From the NCBI GenBank assembly GCA_035550055.1, contig DASZRO010000071.1, forward strand, positions 1-40,150: a stretch of DNA of 40,150 nucleotides, given 5' to 3'. The stretch's first letter is position 1; every line of letters starts with the position of its first letter. The notes below the pieces were generated by a model, which ran no database searches, was not told the DNA's origin, and saw nothing but the letters and a program-made list of their open reading frames with translations. This stretch comes from Mycobacteriales bacterium (lineage in GTDB: Bacteria > Actinomycetota > Actinomycetes > JAFAQI01). The translations under genes and the position numbers were made by a program. Positions 7,037-15,808 of this stretch are shown in pieces.

Positions 7037-8639
7037 CGGCCAGCTCAGCACTGGGATCGGACGCCTCGGCGTCATCCTCGGCGGCCCCGACACTGTCGGC
7101 CAACGGATCAGGCCGGCTCAGCGCGACGCCCGCAAGCGTCCAGAACATCATCGAGGTGGGCAGCTCGAACCACACCTGCAGGAAGAAGCCGCCGAGCAGC
7201 AGGGCGACCCCGGCCAGGAACAGCCCGCCGGCCAGCTCGGCGTGGGCGTCGCTCAACCTGGACCGCGCCAGCAGCTGGAGCAGCAGCACGACCAGCAGCA
7301 GGAGCGACAAGACGCCGCCGGCGAGGCCGAGCTCCTCCGCGGTCTCCAGGTAGGAGTCCTCGGCGGTGGTCGAGATGGCGGTGTTGTACCGGGCGCCGGT
7401 GGATGAGTTTGCGCCCAGCCCTCTGCCGATCGGATGCAGGAGCACGTCGTGGAGGGCACCGCGCGAGGCGGTGACGTGGTCCTGCGACTCGGCGTCGCGC
7501 GTGGATCCGCTGAAGATGCCGGTGAATCGGTCCCGAAGCGAAGAGTGCAGCGCCGGCGGCACCATCAGCGCAGCGGCGATGCCGACAACGAGGACGAGCC
7601 GGAACCTGCCCGGCGAGTACCTGCTGCCCAGCGCCACTGCCGCGGCGATCGCCAGGCCGGCACCGAGGGTGGCGGAGCGGGTCTCGGACAGGATCACGGC
7701 CGCGCCGCTGGCGCCCGCGGCGACCAGCGGGATGTAGCCGAGCCGCTCAGCGCTGAGCCGCTCCAGGGCGAGGCCGAGCCCGACCAGGCTGAAGAAGCCG
7801 AGCGTCAGCGGGTCATTGAAGAGGCTGCCACTGCGTACGACGGTGGCCGTGCCGACCGTCGTCGACGCGAGGACGTTGGTGGTCGATGCCGCAACACCGG
7901 TGATCGCCGTGGTGTAGGCGGGCAGATCGATGGTGTTCGCCAGGAAGTTGTTGAAGCCGTGGTGGTCGGAGGCCTCCCAGATCGCGAAGCCGCCGATGAC
8001 GATGCCGACGACCATCGCGACGTTGCGGAGGTTGCGAAGGAACTTCGCGTCGAAGGTCAGCTGCCGCAGCGCGAGGAAGACGACGATGTAGATGGCTTCC
8101 AGCCGCCAGGCGTTCAGTCGGGTGCTGAAGTTCAGCCCGCCGAGCACGCCCGAGAAGATCGACGGCAAGATGAAGTAGAACAACGACAGCCCGATGAAGG
8201 CGATCGCGATCCGATCCACCCACTCGAGCTTTCTGGGACCTCGCCACCACTCGCGGACCGCGACGATGACCAGCGATATCTCCCAGAACTCCTTCATGTA
8301 CCCGAAGCCGCGGACCACGGGCAGTGGGGCGCCCAGGTGGAACAGGTAAGCGAGCACCACCTTCTGGATCGGCACCCAGATCACGATGCCGATCACCGAG
8401 ATCCTGGGCTGGCGAACCGACAGCCAGATGAAGCCGAACAGCACCAGGCTCGCAATCGCGCTGACCCCGGCAGCCTTGCCGCGGATCATCGTCTGGTACA
8501 GGCCGACGGCGAAGCTGATCGAGATCAGCTTGGACCAGAAGGCCGGGCGGCCCCCTCGCAGTCTCGGCGTGTCCCTGCGCCAGTCGCGCTGGCGACGGCC
8601 GAACCCACGGCGCCCGGCTGGTCGCGCCAGCACTGTCAC
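7023..8639 (-). CDS. O-antigen ligase / Wzy-like polysaccharide polymerase
   Basis: A 538-residue integral membrane protein with about ten to twelve hydrophobic helices, for example around LISISFAVGLYQTMI, ASLVLFGFIWLSV and LVIVAVREWW. The large extracytoplasmic loop and the pair SETRSATLGAGLAIA and LLHPIGRGLGANS followed by AEDSYLETAEELGLAG are typical of the Wzy_C / O-antigen ligase family, which joins repeat units or ligates glycan to an acceptor outside the membrane. The N-terminus is basic and Arg-rich, consistent with a cytoplasmic side. GTG at 8639 is preferred because a TACGCT box lies seven bases upstream; ATG at 8645 and GTG at 8675 are in-frame alternatives. It is divergent from the tyrosine autokinase gene. 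A second polymerase-like gene is at 38693. Confidence 0.85.
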   Translation of the reverse strand: MTVLARPAGRRGFGRRQRDWRRDTPRLRGGRPAFWSKLISISFAVGLYQTMIRGKAAGVSAIASLVLFGFIWLSVRQPRISVIGIVIWVPIQKVVLAYLFHLGAPLPVVRGFGYMKEFWEISLVIVAVREWWRGPRKLEWVDRIAIAFIGLSLFYFILPSIFSGVLGGLNFSTRLNAWRLEAIYIVVFLALRQLTFDAKFLRNLRNVAMVVGIVIGGFAIWEASDHHGFNNFLANTIDLPAYTTAITGVAASTTNVLASTTVGTATVVRSGSLFNDPLTLGFFSLVGLGLALERLSAERLGYIPLVAAGASGAAVILSETRSATLGAGLAIAAAVALGSRYSPGRFRLVLVVGIAAALMVPPALHSSLRDRFTGIFSGSTRDAESQDHVTASRGALHDVLLHPIGRGLGANSSTGARYNTAISTTAEDSYLETAEELGLAGGVLSLLLLVVLLLQLLARSRLSDAHAELAGGLFLAGVALLLGGFFLQVWFELPTSMMFWTLAGVALSRPDPLADSVGAAEDDAEASDPSAELAALTW

Positions 8640-8646
8640 GCACATG

Positions 8647-8652
8647 AGCGTA
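8647..8652 (-). promoter_or_regulatory. Candidate -10 box of the polymerase gene (leaderless)
   Basis: On the minus strand TACGCT is followed by seven bases and then GTG at 8639, so a transcript starting six to eight bases after the box would begin at the start codon. If it is real, the upstream in-frame ATG (8645) and GTG (8675) cannot be the start. Confidence 0.45.
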
Positions 8653-8766
8653 GAGCGCTTCGCCACAGACGCCACTGCGGTGCCGATCTCGGCTCGTCGA
8701 TCGGGCGAGCCGTCGCGAGGCGGCAGCCCATGAGCGGCGATGAGGCGAACCCGATGGCCTGGGCGT

Positions 8767-8772
8767 TAGCCT
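8767..8772 (+). promoter_or_regulatory. Candidate -10 box of the tyrosine autokinase gene (leaderless)
   Basis: TAGCCT is followed by six bases and GTG at 8779; no ribosome binding site is present. It lies in the 139-base divergent gap 8640-8778, which otherwise holds only the opposite promoter and a GGCTCG/CGAGCC inverted repeat around 8692-8712. No -35 box is convincing. Confidence 0.5.
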
Positions 8773-8778
8773 CGTCCC

Positions 8779-10173
8779 GTGGACCTCGTTCAGTTCTTCG
8801 CCATGGTGCGCCGACGCCGGTTCTCGATCGTGGTCTGCCTGCTCGGTGGCCTCGCCGGCGGGTACTGGTTCGGCTACCACGGGGACCCGGTCTACCGCGC
8901 GACCTCGCGCGCCATCGTCGGCGTCTCGGAGGCCCGCGGGCTCGGCGAGCAGATCGCGAGCGCCGAGCTCACCAACAACCAGATTGCGACGTACGCGAGC
9001 GTTGCGTCCTCCCGCTCCGTCGCGCAGCGGGTCATCGACGACCTGTCGCTGACGATCCCGGTCGACGCGCTGCAGAAGGACATCAGCGCGGTGGTGGAGA
9101 CGAACACCCAGATCGTCGACATCACCGCGATCGCAAGCACCGCGGCCAGCGCCCAGCAGATCGCCGACGCGGCGGTTCCGGCGCTCGCGGCCGAGCTGGT
9201 CGTCCTGCAGCCGGATCAACCGCTGCGGATCAACGCCGTCCTGCTCGACGACGCGCCGCTGCCGAAACACCCGTCGTCCCCGAACCCGCCGCTCGACATC
9301 ACCATCGGCGTCATCCTCGGCCTGCTCGGCGGCCTGGGACTCGCCGGCACCATCGAAGCTCTCGACCGCACCGTGAAGAACAGCGCGCACGGCGACGTGC
9401 TCTTCCGAGCGCCGCTGCTGGCCGCCGTCCCGCAGCGCCGCGGTCCGATGGTCGTGGTCAGTCCGGGCGCGGACCGTCCGGAGAGCGAGCCGTACCGGAC
9501 GCTGCGCACCGCGATCCGGTTCCTGCGTCCGGACCGGCCGATCAAGACGTTGCTGGTGACCAGCGCCGGGCCGGGGGACGGCAAGACGACGACCGCCGCC
9601 AACCTCGCGACCGCGATCGCACTGTCGGGCGAGCGGGTGGTCGTGCTCGATGCCGACCTGCGCCGCGCTGGCTTGGCGCGAGCGTTCGGGCTCGAGCCTT
9701 CGGTGGGCCTGACCTCACTGGTGCTCGGGACCAGCTCGCTGACCGACGCGTTGCAGCATCGCGACCGCAACCTCGACGTGCTGGCCAGCGGCCCGCTGCC
9801 GCCGAACCCGTCCGAGATCGTCAGCTCCCAGTTGTTCAACCAGGTGCTGCAGTCGCTCGCGGAGATCGCCGACATCGTGATCATCGACGCGCCGCCGCTA
9901 CTGCCCGTCACGGACGCGCTGGCGATGGCCGCGCAGGTCGACGGTGTCCTCCTCGTCGCCCGCCACGGTTCGACGCTGCGCTCTGCCGCGGGTGAGGCGC
10001 GAAGCAAGCTCGACGGCATCGGCGCCAACGTCGTCGGTTACGTCCTCAACGCGGTTCCGGCGCGCGAGGCACAGACCTACTACACCGAGTACTACTACCG
10101 GCCGCAGGGCCGCGCCGGCGTCGGTCTGCGTGCCAATCCGGACACGAACCCGGCGGGCGTCGGTCGCCGGTAG
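8779..10173 (+). CDS. Polysaccharide chain-length regulator fused to bacterial tyrosine autokinase (Wzz/Wzc-like)
   Basis: A 464-residue membrane protein. The N-terminal Wzz part has one helix at about 15-33 (FSIVVCLLGGLAGGYWFGY), a periplasm-side region to about 170, and a second helix near 173-193 (LDITIGVILGLLGGLGLAG). The cytoplasmic BY-kinase follows: Walker A GPGDGKTT at about 264-271, Walker A' VVVLDADLRR at 288-297, and Walker B VIIDAPP at about 367-373. The tail carries a tyrosine cluster, YYTEYYY near 434-440, the expected autophosphorylation site. Such proteins control polymer length and export by cycling phosphorylation. No cognate tyrosine phosphatase (Wzb) is seen in the window. 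The gene heads a long plus-strand run. Confidence 0.9.
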   Translation: MDLVQFFAMVRRRRFSIVVCLLGGLAGGYWFGYHGDPVYRATSRAIVGVSEARGLGEQIASAELTNNQIATYASVASSRSVAQRVIDDLSLTIPVDALQKDISAVVETNTQIVDITAIASTAASAQQIADAAVPALAAELVVLQPDQPLRINAVLLDDAPLPKHPSSPNPPLDITIGVILGLLGGLGLAGTIEALDRTVKNSAHGDVLFRAPLLAAVPQRRGPMVVVSPGADRPESEPYRTLRTAIRFLRPDRPIKTLLVTSAGPGDGKTTTAANLATAIALSGERVVVLDADLRRAGLARAFGLEPSVGLTSLVLGTSSLTDALQHRDRNLDVLASGPLPPNPSEIVSSQLFNQVLQSLAEIADIVIIDAPPLLPVTDALAMAAQVDGVLLVARHGSTLRSAAGEARSKLDGIGANVVGYVLNAVPAREAQTYYTEYYYRPQGRAGVGLRANPDTNPAGVGRR

Positions 10174-10175
10174 GT

Positions 10176-10193
10176 CGCCGGCCGATTCCGGCG
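10176..10193 (+). terminator. Weak hairpin after the autokinase gene
   Basis: CGCCGG and CCGGCG form a perfect 6-bp stem with a 6-base loop, starting three bases after the autokinase stop. There is no T-tract. It may be a partial terminator or processing site within the 30-base gap before the GT4 at 10204, or chance in GC-rich DNA. Confidence 0.25.
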
Positions 10194-10203
10194 CGGGCAC
10201 ACG

Positions 10204-11301
10204 ATGCGAATCGCGCTGACCCACGTCTACTGCTGGCCGGAGGTACGCCGAGGCGCCGAGCGCTACACGCATGAGCTCGCCGCAGGGTTGCGGCGGGCCG
10301 GCCACGACGTGCAGATCCTCAGCACCGCCACCTCGCCGGGGCGCGACGAGGTGCTCGGTGTGCCGGTGCGCCGTTGCCGGCAACGCCGTCAGCTGCGCCG
10401 GTGGTACGGCGCGAGCGCGGAGATGGTCGCCTTCGGCGCCGACGCGTTCGCCCGGCTCGCGGCTCGCCGCCTCGACGTGTGGCACGCGATGTCCGTGGGA
10501 GACGGCGCCGCCGCGGCCTTCGCCGGCAAGCTGCGCCCGGGGCTGCGATCGATCTACACCGAAGTCGGCTTCCCCGCGAAGCAGTCGATCGACCACCGCC
10601 CGGAACGGCGCCTCTACGAATACGTCGTTGCCAACATCGACGAGTTCGTGAGCCTCTCCCCGCCGGCCGGTGAGTTGCTCGAGCAGGGGTACGGCCGGCG
10701 CGGTGAAGTGGTGCCCGGCGGTGTCGACCTCCAGACGTTCGGCCGGGTCGCCGAGCGGCACCCGACCCCGGTGCTGTTGTTCCCCGCGTCGCTGTCGGAG
10801 CCTCGGAAGAACGTCGGCCTCGTCCTGGAGGCAGCGGCCGAGCTCGTCCAGCGAGGTCACCGACTCGAAGTGTGGCTCGTGGGGCCGGGTGAGCTCCCCG
10901 ACGACCTCTCCGAACAAGCCCGCGCCGGGCTGGAGCTCGTGACCACGAGATACACCGCGCGTCCGGACGAGCTTCCTTCGCTCTACTCACAGGCGTGGGT
11001 CACGGTGCTGCCCTCCACCGCGGAGGTGTTCGGCCTCGTGGTTCTGGAGTCACTCGCCTGCGGCACCCCTGCCGTCGTCCTCGACGACGGCCTGGGACCG
11101 GCCGGCATCGTCACCGACGGCGTCGGCGCGAAGTGCCAGCCGGACGCTGCCGACGTAGCCCGAGGTTGTGAGCGCGCTCTCGACATCGCAGCCGCGCCGG
11201 ACGGTGCGCAGCGCTGCCGTGATCGGGCGAGCGACTTCGACTGGGACGGCGTCGTCGTGCCGCGTCTCGTCGCCCTGTATGAAGCGGCTGCGCGTCGATG
11301 A
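10204..11301 (+). CDS. Family 4 glycosyltransferase
   Basis: A 365-residue GT-B protein. The N-terminus MRIALTHVYCWPEVRRGAER contains the glycine/arginine loop that contacts the donor phosphate, followed by HELAAGLRRAGHDV. The C-terminal domain starts near LLFPASLSEPRKNVG, and AEVFGLVVLESLACGTPAVV at about 274-293 is the family signature. The N-terminal 40 residues closely resemble those of the GT4 at 24902 (ILFTHPFFWPHVVRGAER), so the two look like paralogues. ATG at 10204 is 30 bases after the autokinase stop. It overlaps the next GT2 by 4 bases. The sugar is unknown. Confidence 0.87.
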   Translation: MRIALTHVYCWPEVRRGAERYTHELAAGLRRAGHDVQILSTATSPGRDEVLGVPVRRCRQRRQLRRWYGASAEMVAFGADAFARLAARRLDVWHAMSVGDGAAAAFAGKLRPGLRSIYTEVGFPAKQSIDHRPERRLYEYVVANIDEFVSLSPPAGELLEQGYGRRGEVVPGGVDLQTFGRVAERHPTPVLLFPASLSEPRKNVGLVLEAAAELVQRGHRLEVWLVGPGELPDDLSEQARAGLELVTTRYTARPDELPSLYSQAWVTVLPSTAEVFGLVVLESLACGTPAVVLDDGLGPAGIVTDGVGAKCQPDAADVARGCERALDIAAAPDGAQRCRDRASDFDWDGVVVPRLVALYEAAARR

Positions 11302-12236
11302 CCCAGCCGCCGCAGCCGTACTCGCTCACCGTGGCCGTCGTCGTGAAGGACCGCAAGGACTGGATGTCCCGTTGCCTCGACGCCATCGACGAGCAGACCG
11401 GAGCGTCCTTCGACATCGTCGTGGTCGACAACGGTTCGGTGGACGGGACCTACGAGATGCTGCTCGACCGCAGGTCTCGCTGCCGGCACAACCTCACGGT
11501 CCTGCGCGACGACGGCACGCTGGGGCAGATCCGCAACACCGCGCTCGCCGCGGCGACCGGCGAGGTCGTCGCCTTCACCGATTCCGACTGCGTCCCGCGA
11601 CCCGGCTGGCTGGCCGCCGGGCTCGCCGGGTTCGCAACCGGCGTCGCCGCGGTCCAGGGTCGCACCGTCCCGATGCGTGAGGCGCATCCGTGGGAAGCGA
11701 CGATCCAGATCGAGTCCTTCGACCACCGCTACGAGACGTGCAACCTCTTCTACGACCGCAGCGCTTTGCTCGAGCTCGGCGGGTTCGGCGAGACGATGCC
11801 GCAGTTCGGCGAGGACATGGTCGCCGGCTGGCGGCTGCGCCAGGCCGGTTGGTCGGCGGTCTGGGCGGGCGACGCAGTGGTCGAGCACGAGGTGACCTTC
11901 CCGGGGCTGCGCTGGTGGCTGCGACGCGGCCTCCAGTACCACTGCTGGCCCCGGCTGATCCGCGAGTTCCCGGACGCGCGCCACCATCTCTACGGCCGCT
12001 ACTTCCTCAACGGACGGCAGGTCCTCGTCGTAGCCGCGGCGGCGGGCGTGGTCTGCTCGGCGGTGTTGCCGAGCCCGTATCCGCTCCTCGGCGTACTGCC
12101 GCTGTTGTGGCGATGGCGGCCGGTCGCGTTCAGCCGGCGCGGGCTGCGCAACAGCTGCTACGGGATCCTGTTCGACCTCGCGGCGTTCGCCGGCCTGCTG
12201 CGCGGGTCGGTCGCGACCGGCCGCCTGGTCCTCTGA
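11298..12236 (+). CDS. Family 2 glycosyltransferase with C-terminal membrane segment
   Basis: A 312-residue GT-A protein. [13 protein letters not shown] opens the fold, [14 protein letters not shown] is near 42-55, and the metal motif [12 protein letters not shown] is near 93-104. [15 protein letters not shown] near 170 is the catalytic-base region. The last 70 residues hold two hydrophobic stretches ([16 protein letters not shown] and [11 protein letters not shown]), which anchor it to the membrane. ATG at 11298 overlaps the upstream stop (ATGA). The next gene, rmlA, has its own promoter-like box. The acceptor is unknown; the form matches enzymes that extend lipid-linked glycans. Confidence 0.85.
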   Translation: MTQPPQPYSLTVAVVVKDRKDWMSRCLDAIDEQTGASFDIVVVDNGSVDGTYEMLLDRRSRCRHNLTVLRDDGTLGQIRNTALAAATGEVVAFTDSDCVPRPGWLAAGLAGFATGVAAVQGRTVPMREAHPWEATIQIESFDHRYETCNLFYDRSALLELGGFGETMPQFGEDMVAGWRLRQAGWSAVWAGDAVVEHEVTFPGLRWWLRRGLQYHCWPRLIREFPDARHHLYGRYFLNGRQVLVVAAAAGVVCSAVLPSPYPLLGVLPLLWRWRPVAFSRRGLRNSCYGILFDLAAFAGLLRGSVATGRLVL

Positions 12237-12255
12237 GTCGCGCGTGTCGGTTCGG

Positions 12256-12261
12256 TAGCGT
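12256..12261 (+). promoter_or_regulatory. Candidate -10 box of rmlA
   Basis: TAGCGT is followed by ten bases and ATG at 12272. CTGAGT stands 17 bases upstream of it and could be a weak -35 box. The leader would be zero to a few bases long. This implies rmlA can be transcribed apart from the preceding glycosyltransferase genes. Confidence 0.45.
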
Positions 12262-12271
12262 CACACCCGAG

Positions 12272-13138
12272 ATGAAGGGAATCCTGCTCGCGGGTGGCAC
12301 GGGCTCGCGCCTGTGGCCCATCACGCGGGCAGTGTCCAAGCAGCTCGTGCCGGTCTACGACAAGCCGCTCATCTACTACCCGCTGTGCACGCTGATGCTG
12401 GCCGGGATCAGGGACATCCTCGTGATCACGACGCCGCAGGACGCCGACCAGTTCCGGCGCCTGCTCGGCGACGGCAGCGACCTCGGGCTGCGACTGGAGT
12501 TCGCGGTGCAGCCGAAGCCCGAAGGTCTGGCGCAGGCGTTCCTGATCGGCGCGGACTTCGTCGGCGGCGAACCGGTCGCGCTCGTGCTCGGCGACAACAT
12601 CTTCCACGGCGCCGGCCTCGGCACCGAGCTGTCGCAGCTCGACGTCGACGGCGGCCACATCTTCGCCTACCAGGTCGCGCGGCCGAGCGACTACGGCGTC
12701 GTCGAGCTGGACGCCGACGGCCGACCGGTGAGCATCGAGGAGAAGCCGGTGGCGCCGCGCGGCAGCCACGCGGTGCCGGGCCTGTACTTCTACTCGCCGG
12801 ACGTGGTGGACATCGCCCGCACGCTGCGGCCGAGCGAGCGCGGTGAACTGGAGATCACCGCGATCAACGACGAGTACCTGCGCCAGGGCCGCCTCACGGT
12901 CACCGTGCTCGCCCGCGGCACCGCCTGGCTCGACACCGGAACGTTCGCGAGCCTGGTGCAGGCGTCCGAGTTCGTGCGGGTGATCGAGGAGCGCCAGGGC
13001 CTGAAGGTCGGCTGCCCCGAAGAGGCGGCGTGGCGCAACGGCTGGATCACCGATGACGACCTGCGCGCCCACGCGGAGCAGCTGCGCAAGAGCGGGTACG
13101 GCGAGTACCTGCTGACCCTGCTCGACCGGGCCGGCTGA
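12272..13138 (+). CDS. rmlA: Glucose-1-phosphate thymidylyltransferase
   Basis: A 288-residue enzyme, the usual length of the short RmlA class. It joins dTTP and glucose-1-phosphate to give dTDP-glucose, the first step to dTDP-L-rhamnose. The nucleotide-binding signature [13 protein letters not shown] is at about 6-18, with [17 protein letters not shown] following. The sugar-phosphate and metal site GDNIFHG is near 106-112, and SIEEKP and GLYFYSP follow in the expected order. ATG at 12272 gives the canonical MKGILLAGG start; the frame is open further upstream, but that extension lies inside the GT2 gene and is not used. rmlC follows after six bases. Confidence in family and reaction is high. 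Confidence 0.96.
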   Translation: MKGILLAGGTGSRLWPITRAVSKQLVPVYDKPLIYYPLCTLMLAGIRDILVITTPQDADQFRRLLGDGSDLGLRLEFAVQPKPEGLAQAFLIGADFVGGEPVALVLGDNIFHGAGLGTELSQLDVDGGHIFAYQVARPSDYGVVELDADGRPVSIEEKPVAPRGSHAVPGLYFYSPDVVDIARTLRPSERGELEITAINDEYLRQGRLTVTVLARGTAWLDTGTFASLVQASEFVRVIEERQGLKVGCPEEAAWRNGWITDDDLRAHAEQLRKSGYGEYLLTLLDRAG

Positions 13139-13144
13139 GGGATC

Positions 13145-13747
13145 GTGGACGTCGAGGCGCTCGACGTGCCGGACGCGTGGGTCTGCCGCCCAACGGTCCA
13201 CGCCGACTCGCGCGGGGACTTCCTGGAATGGTTTCGCGCCGACCTGCTGCGCGCCGCGACCGGGCGTCGCTTCGAGGTGATGCAGGCGAACCATTCGCGT
13301 TCCCGCGCCGGCGTGCTGCGAGGCGTCCACTTCGCCGACGTCGATCCCGGCCAAGCCAAGCTGGTCTACTGCCCGCAGGGCGCCGTCCTCGACGTCGTCG
13401 TCGACGTCCGCGTGGGCTCGCCGACGTTCGGCCGGCACGCGGCGGTGCTGCTCGACGAGACCGAGCGTCGCGCGGTGTTCATCTCCGAAGGCCTCGGACA
13501 CGCCTTCTACGCGCTCCAGGACAACTCGTCGGTCTGCTACCTGATGACGTCGGTCTATGACCCCACCGCCGAGCACGCCGTCTCGCCGGTCGACCCGGCG
13601 CTCGCGCTGCCGCTGCCGACCGAGCACCCGCTCGTCGTCTCGGACCGCGACGCACAAGCGCCGACCCTCGCCGAGGCCGAGGCGGCCGGGACGCTCCCGA
13701 CCTACGAGGCCTGCCGGGCGCGCTACGCCGAGCTCAGCGATGGCTGA
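13145..13747 (+). CDS. rmlC: dTDP-4-dehydrorhamnose 3,5-epimerase
   Basis: A 200-residue cupin that epimerises dTDP-4-keto-6-deoxyglucose at C3 and C5, the third step to dTDP-L-rhamnose. RGVHF places the catalytic His at 62; K72 in QAKLV, H119 in GLGHAFYAL, Y138 in SVYDPTAEH and the SDRD Asp near 169 line up with the known active-site residues of RmlC. The RGVHFADVDPGQAK form is the actinobacterial variant rather than RGLHYQ. GTG at 13145 has GAGGG overlapping the rmlA stop. It overlaps the next GT4 by 8 bases. rmlB and rmlD are 12 and 16 kb away. Confidence 0.94.
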   Translation: MDVEALDVPDAWVCRPTVHADSRGDFLEWFRADLLRAATGRRFEVMQANHSRSRAGVLRGVHFADVDPGQAKLVYCPQGAVLDVVVDVRVGSPTFGRHAAVLLDETERRAVFISEGLGHAFYALQDNSSVCYLMTSVYDPTAEHAVSPVDPALALPLPTEHPLVVSDRDAQAPTLAEAEAAGTLPTYEACRARYAELSDG

Positions 13748-14831
13748 GCCGAGCCGGCTTGCGATCGTTCACGAGTGGGTCGACGATCGCGCCGGCTCGG
13801 TGAAGGTCTTCAAGGAGCTGGCCGAGACGTTCCCCAGCGCCGACCTGTATGCGCTGAGCCGGGATCCGCAGACCACCGTGTCGTTCGGCAAGCGTGAGCT
13901 CCACACCAGCCCACTCGACCGCCCGTTGCTGCGCGAGCTCAGAGGCCCGACCCTGCCGCTCATGCCGCTCGCCTGGCGAGCCTTGGGGCGCGGCACGCAC
14001 GACAGCGTCATCACCTCGCATCACGCGTTCGCCCACACCAACCGGCTGGCTCGCCGCGCGCACCTGGTCTACGTCCACGCCCCCGCCCGCTACCTCTGGA
14101 CCCCCGAGATCGACGGGCGCGGCGCGAACCCGGCGCTGGCGCCGGTGCGCGACGCCCTCAAGCGGATCGACCGCCGGGCGGCCAAGCGGGTCACGTCGTA
14201 CGCCGCGAACAGCTCGGAGGTCGCCTCGCGGATCGAACGGTTCTGGGGGCGCGAGGCGCGGGTGATCCATCCGCCGGTGCAGGTCGAGTTCTTCGCCGAA
14301 CCGGCCGCCACCCAGCCGACGCGGGACTACCTGCTCGGGGTCGGTCGGTGGGTGCCCTACAAGAACCTGCCGCTGGTCATCGAGACCGCCGATCGGGCCA
14401 GGCTCCCCGTCAAGATCGCCGGTGACGGCCCCGACCGGGAGCGGATCGTCGCAGCCGCCCAGCGCGCCTCGGTTCCCGTCGAGCTGGTCGACGCGCCGAG
14501 CGACGAAGCGCTGCGCGAGCTGTATCGCAATGCGGCGGCGCTGGTGTTCCCCACGATCGAGGACTTCGGCATCGTCCCGGTCGAGGCGCAGGCCGCCGGG
14601 ACCCCGGTCGTGACGATCGGGACCGCCGGCGTCCTCGACACCGTCGTCGCCGGCCGCACCGGCGTGTTCGCGGACTCACTCGCCCCCGGTGCGCTTGCCG
14701 AGGCGGTCGCCGCGGCGGCCCGGCTGAGCCCGTCGGACTGTCGCGCCAACGCCGAACGGTTCTCGGCGTCGTCGTTCCGGGCCCAGATCCGGGCGTGGGC
14801 GGCCGAGTTCGGGATCGGCGAGGCTTCCTAG
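13740..14831 (+). CDS. Family 4 glycosyltransferase, WbaZ-like
   Basis: A 363-residue GT-B protein. The start LAIVHEWVDDRAGSVKVFKE followed by FPSADLYAL is characteristic of the WbaZ/RfbZ mannosyltransferase-like group, as are VYVHAPARYLWTP and VIHPPVQVEFF. The donor domain begins near YLLGVGRWVPYKN, with EDFGIVPVEAQAAGTPVV near 275. ATG at 13740 overlaps the end of rmlC by 8 bases; the frame is open upstream but inside rmlC. Its TAG stop shares the tetranucleotide CTAG (14828-14831) with the stop of the opposite gene. By group it probably transfers mannose or a similar sugar. Confidence 0.88.
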   Translation: MAEPSRLAIVHEWVDDRAGSVKVFKELAETFPSADLYALSRDPQTTVSFGKRELHTSPLDRPLLRELRGPTLPLMPLAWRALGRGTHDSVITSHHAFAHTNRLARRAHLVYVHAPARYLWTPEIDGRGANPALAPVRDALKRIDRRAAKRVTSYAANSSEVASRIERFWGREARVIHPPVQVEFFAEPAATQPTRDYLLGVGRWVPYKNLPLVIETADRARLPVKIAGDGPDRERIVAAAQRASVPVELVDAPSDEALRELYRNAAALVFPTIEDFGIVPVEAQAAGTPVVTIGTAGVLDTVVAGRTGVFADSLAPGALAEAVAAAARLSPSDCRANAERFSASSFRAQIRAWAAEFGIGEAS

Positions 14832-15808
14832 CGCCGATCCTGGTTGCGCCCGGTCAGCGCCTCGAGCACCATCGCGAAGAAGTAGCGCGGCCTGATGCCC
14901 ATCGCCCACAGCCTGCGCAGCAGCCGCAGGTTCACCTTCAGCGCCTGCGGCGAGCGCACCAGCATCGCGCGCATCGCGTCGTGCACGCAGTGAACGGCCG
15001 CCGCCGCGACGCAGCGAGCCCGTTCGTCGGCCGACAGGCCGCCGGAGTCGGCGTGGTCCTCGATGAGCCGCACCCGTTCGATCGACGTCGTACCGGACCG
15101 GATGTTGCGGTGCGTCTGTGACGTCTCGTGCCGGCGGAAGCGCGCCAGCGGGCGGGCCAGGTAGCTGAGATCGCCTTCGGCACTCAGCCGCAGCGCGAAG
15201 TCCACGTCGACGGCGTGCTCGTAGCGCGAGCTGAACCCGCCGATCGCCTCGTAGGCGGACCGCCGGAACATCACCGTCGACGGCTCGCCGAACACGTTGC
15301 CGTTGCGCAACGACAGCAGCGTCAGGGTGTGCCGGTCGAGCCGGTAGCGCTCGCTCGTCCGGTAGATCCGGGTCCGGTCGTTGACCCGGACCCCGCGGTC
15401 GGTCGGCCGCCCGGCCGCATCGACGAAGCTTCGCTCCGAACCGGTCGCGACGAGTGCAGGGTCGGCCGCGAGCTCCGTCAGATGCACCTCCAACGCCTCG
15501 TCGGCGAGCTCGTCGTCCTGACCGGTGAGCACGACGTAGGGCGCACTCCCCAGACCGACCGCGCAGTTCCAGTTGTGGACCATGCCCTGACCGGGCGGCT
15601 CGCGGTGGACCCGCAGGCTCAGCTGCGTCTTGTACGCCGCCACGATCGGGTCGAGCGCCGGCCGCTCACTGTCGTCGGAGATGAGGACGTCGAAGTCGCG
15701 GTGGGTCTGCCGGCACAGCGAGTCGAGCAGCGCCTTCAGGTAAGCCGGATCTGGGTCGTGAACGGGAATGCAGACGTCGACGCGGCCTAGAGCGTCTCGA
15801 GCGTCCAT
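14828..15808 (-). CDS. Family 2 glycosyltransferase
   Basis: A 326-residue GT-A protein and the last gene of the five-gene minus-strand run. VDVCIPVHDPDPAYL opens the domain near 10, DVLISDDSERPA is near 40-51 and VVLTGQDDEL near 92-101 takes the place of the DXD motif. GNVFGEPSTVMFRRSAYEAI and the base region VDVDFALRLSAEGD are typical of the group. The C-terminus is basic with LRRLWAMGIRPRYFF. Its start overlaps the end of the sugar-phosphate transferase gene by 22 bases. The stop overlaps that of the convergent GT4 in a CTAG. The substrate is unknown. Confidence 0.84.
   Translation of the reverse strand: MDARDALGRVDVCIPVHDPDPAYLKALLDSLCRQTHRDFDVLISDDSERPALDPIVAAYKTQLSLRVHREPPGQGMVHNWNCAVGLGSAPYVVLTGQDDELADEALEVHLTELAADPALVATGSERSFVDAAGRPTDRGVRVNDRTRIYRTSERYRLDRHTLTLLSLRNGNVFGEPSTVMFRRSAYEAIGGFSSRYEHAVDVDFALRLSAEGDLSYLARPLARFRRHETSQTHRNIRSGTTSIERVRLIEDHADSGGLSADERARCVAAAAVHCVHDAMRAMLVRSPQALKVNLRLLRRLWAMGIRPRYFFAMVLEALTGRNQDRR

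Noticed and set aside
7434-9995. A very long plus-strand open frame (about 850 codons) across the polymerase and autokinase genes
   Set aside because: Its translation is Arg-, Asp- and Glu-rich low complexity with no domain, and it lies antisense to the polymerase and out of frame in the autokinase. Long shadows are expected in GC-rich DNA.
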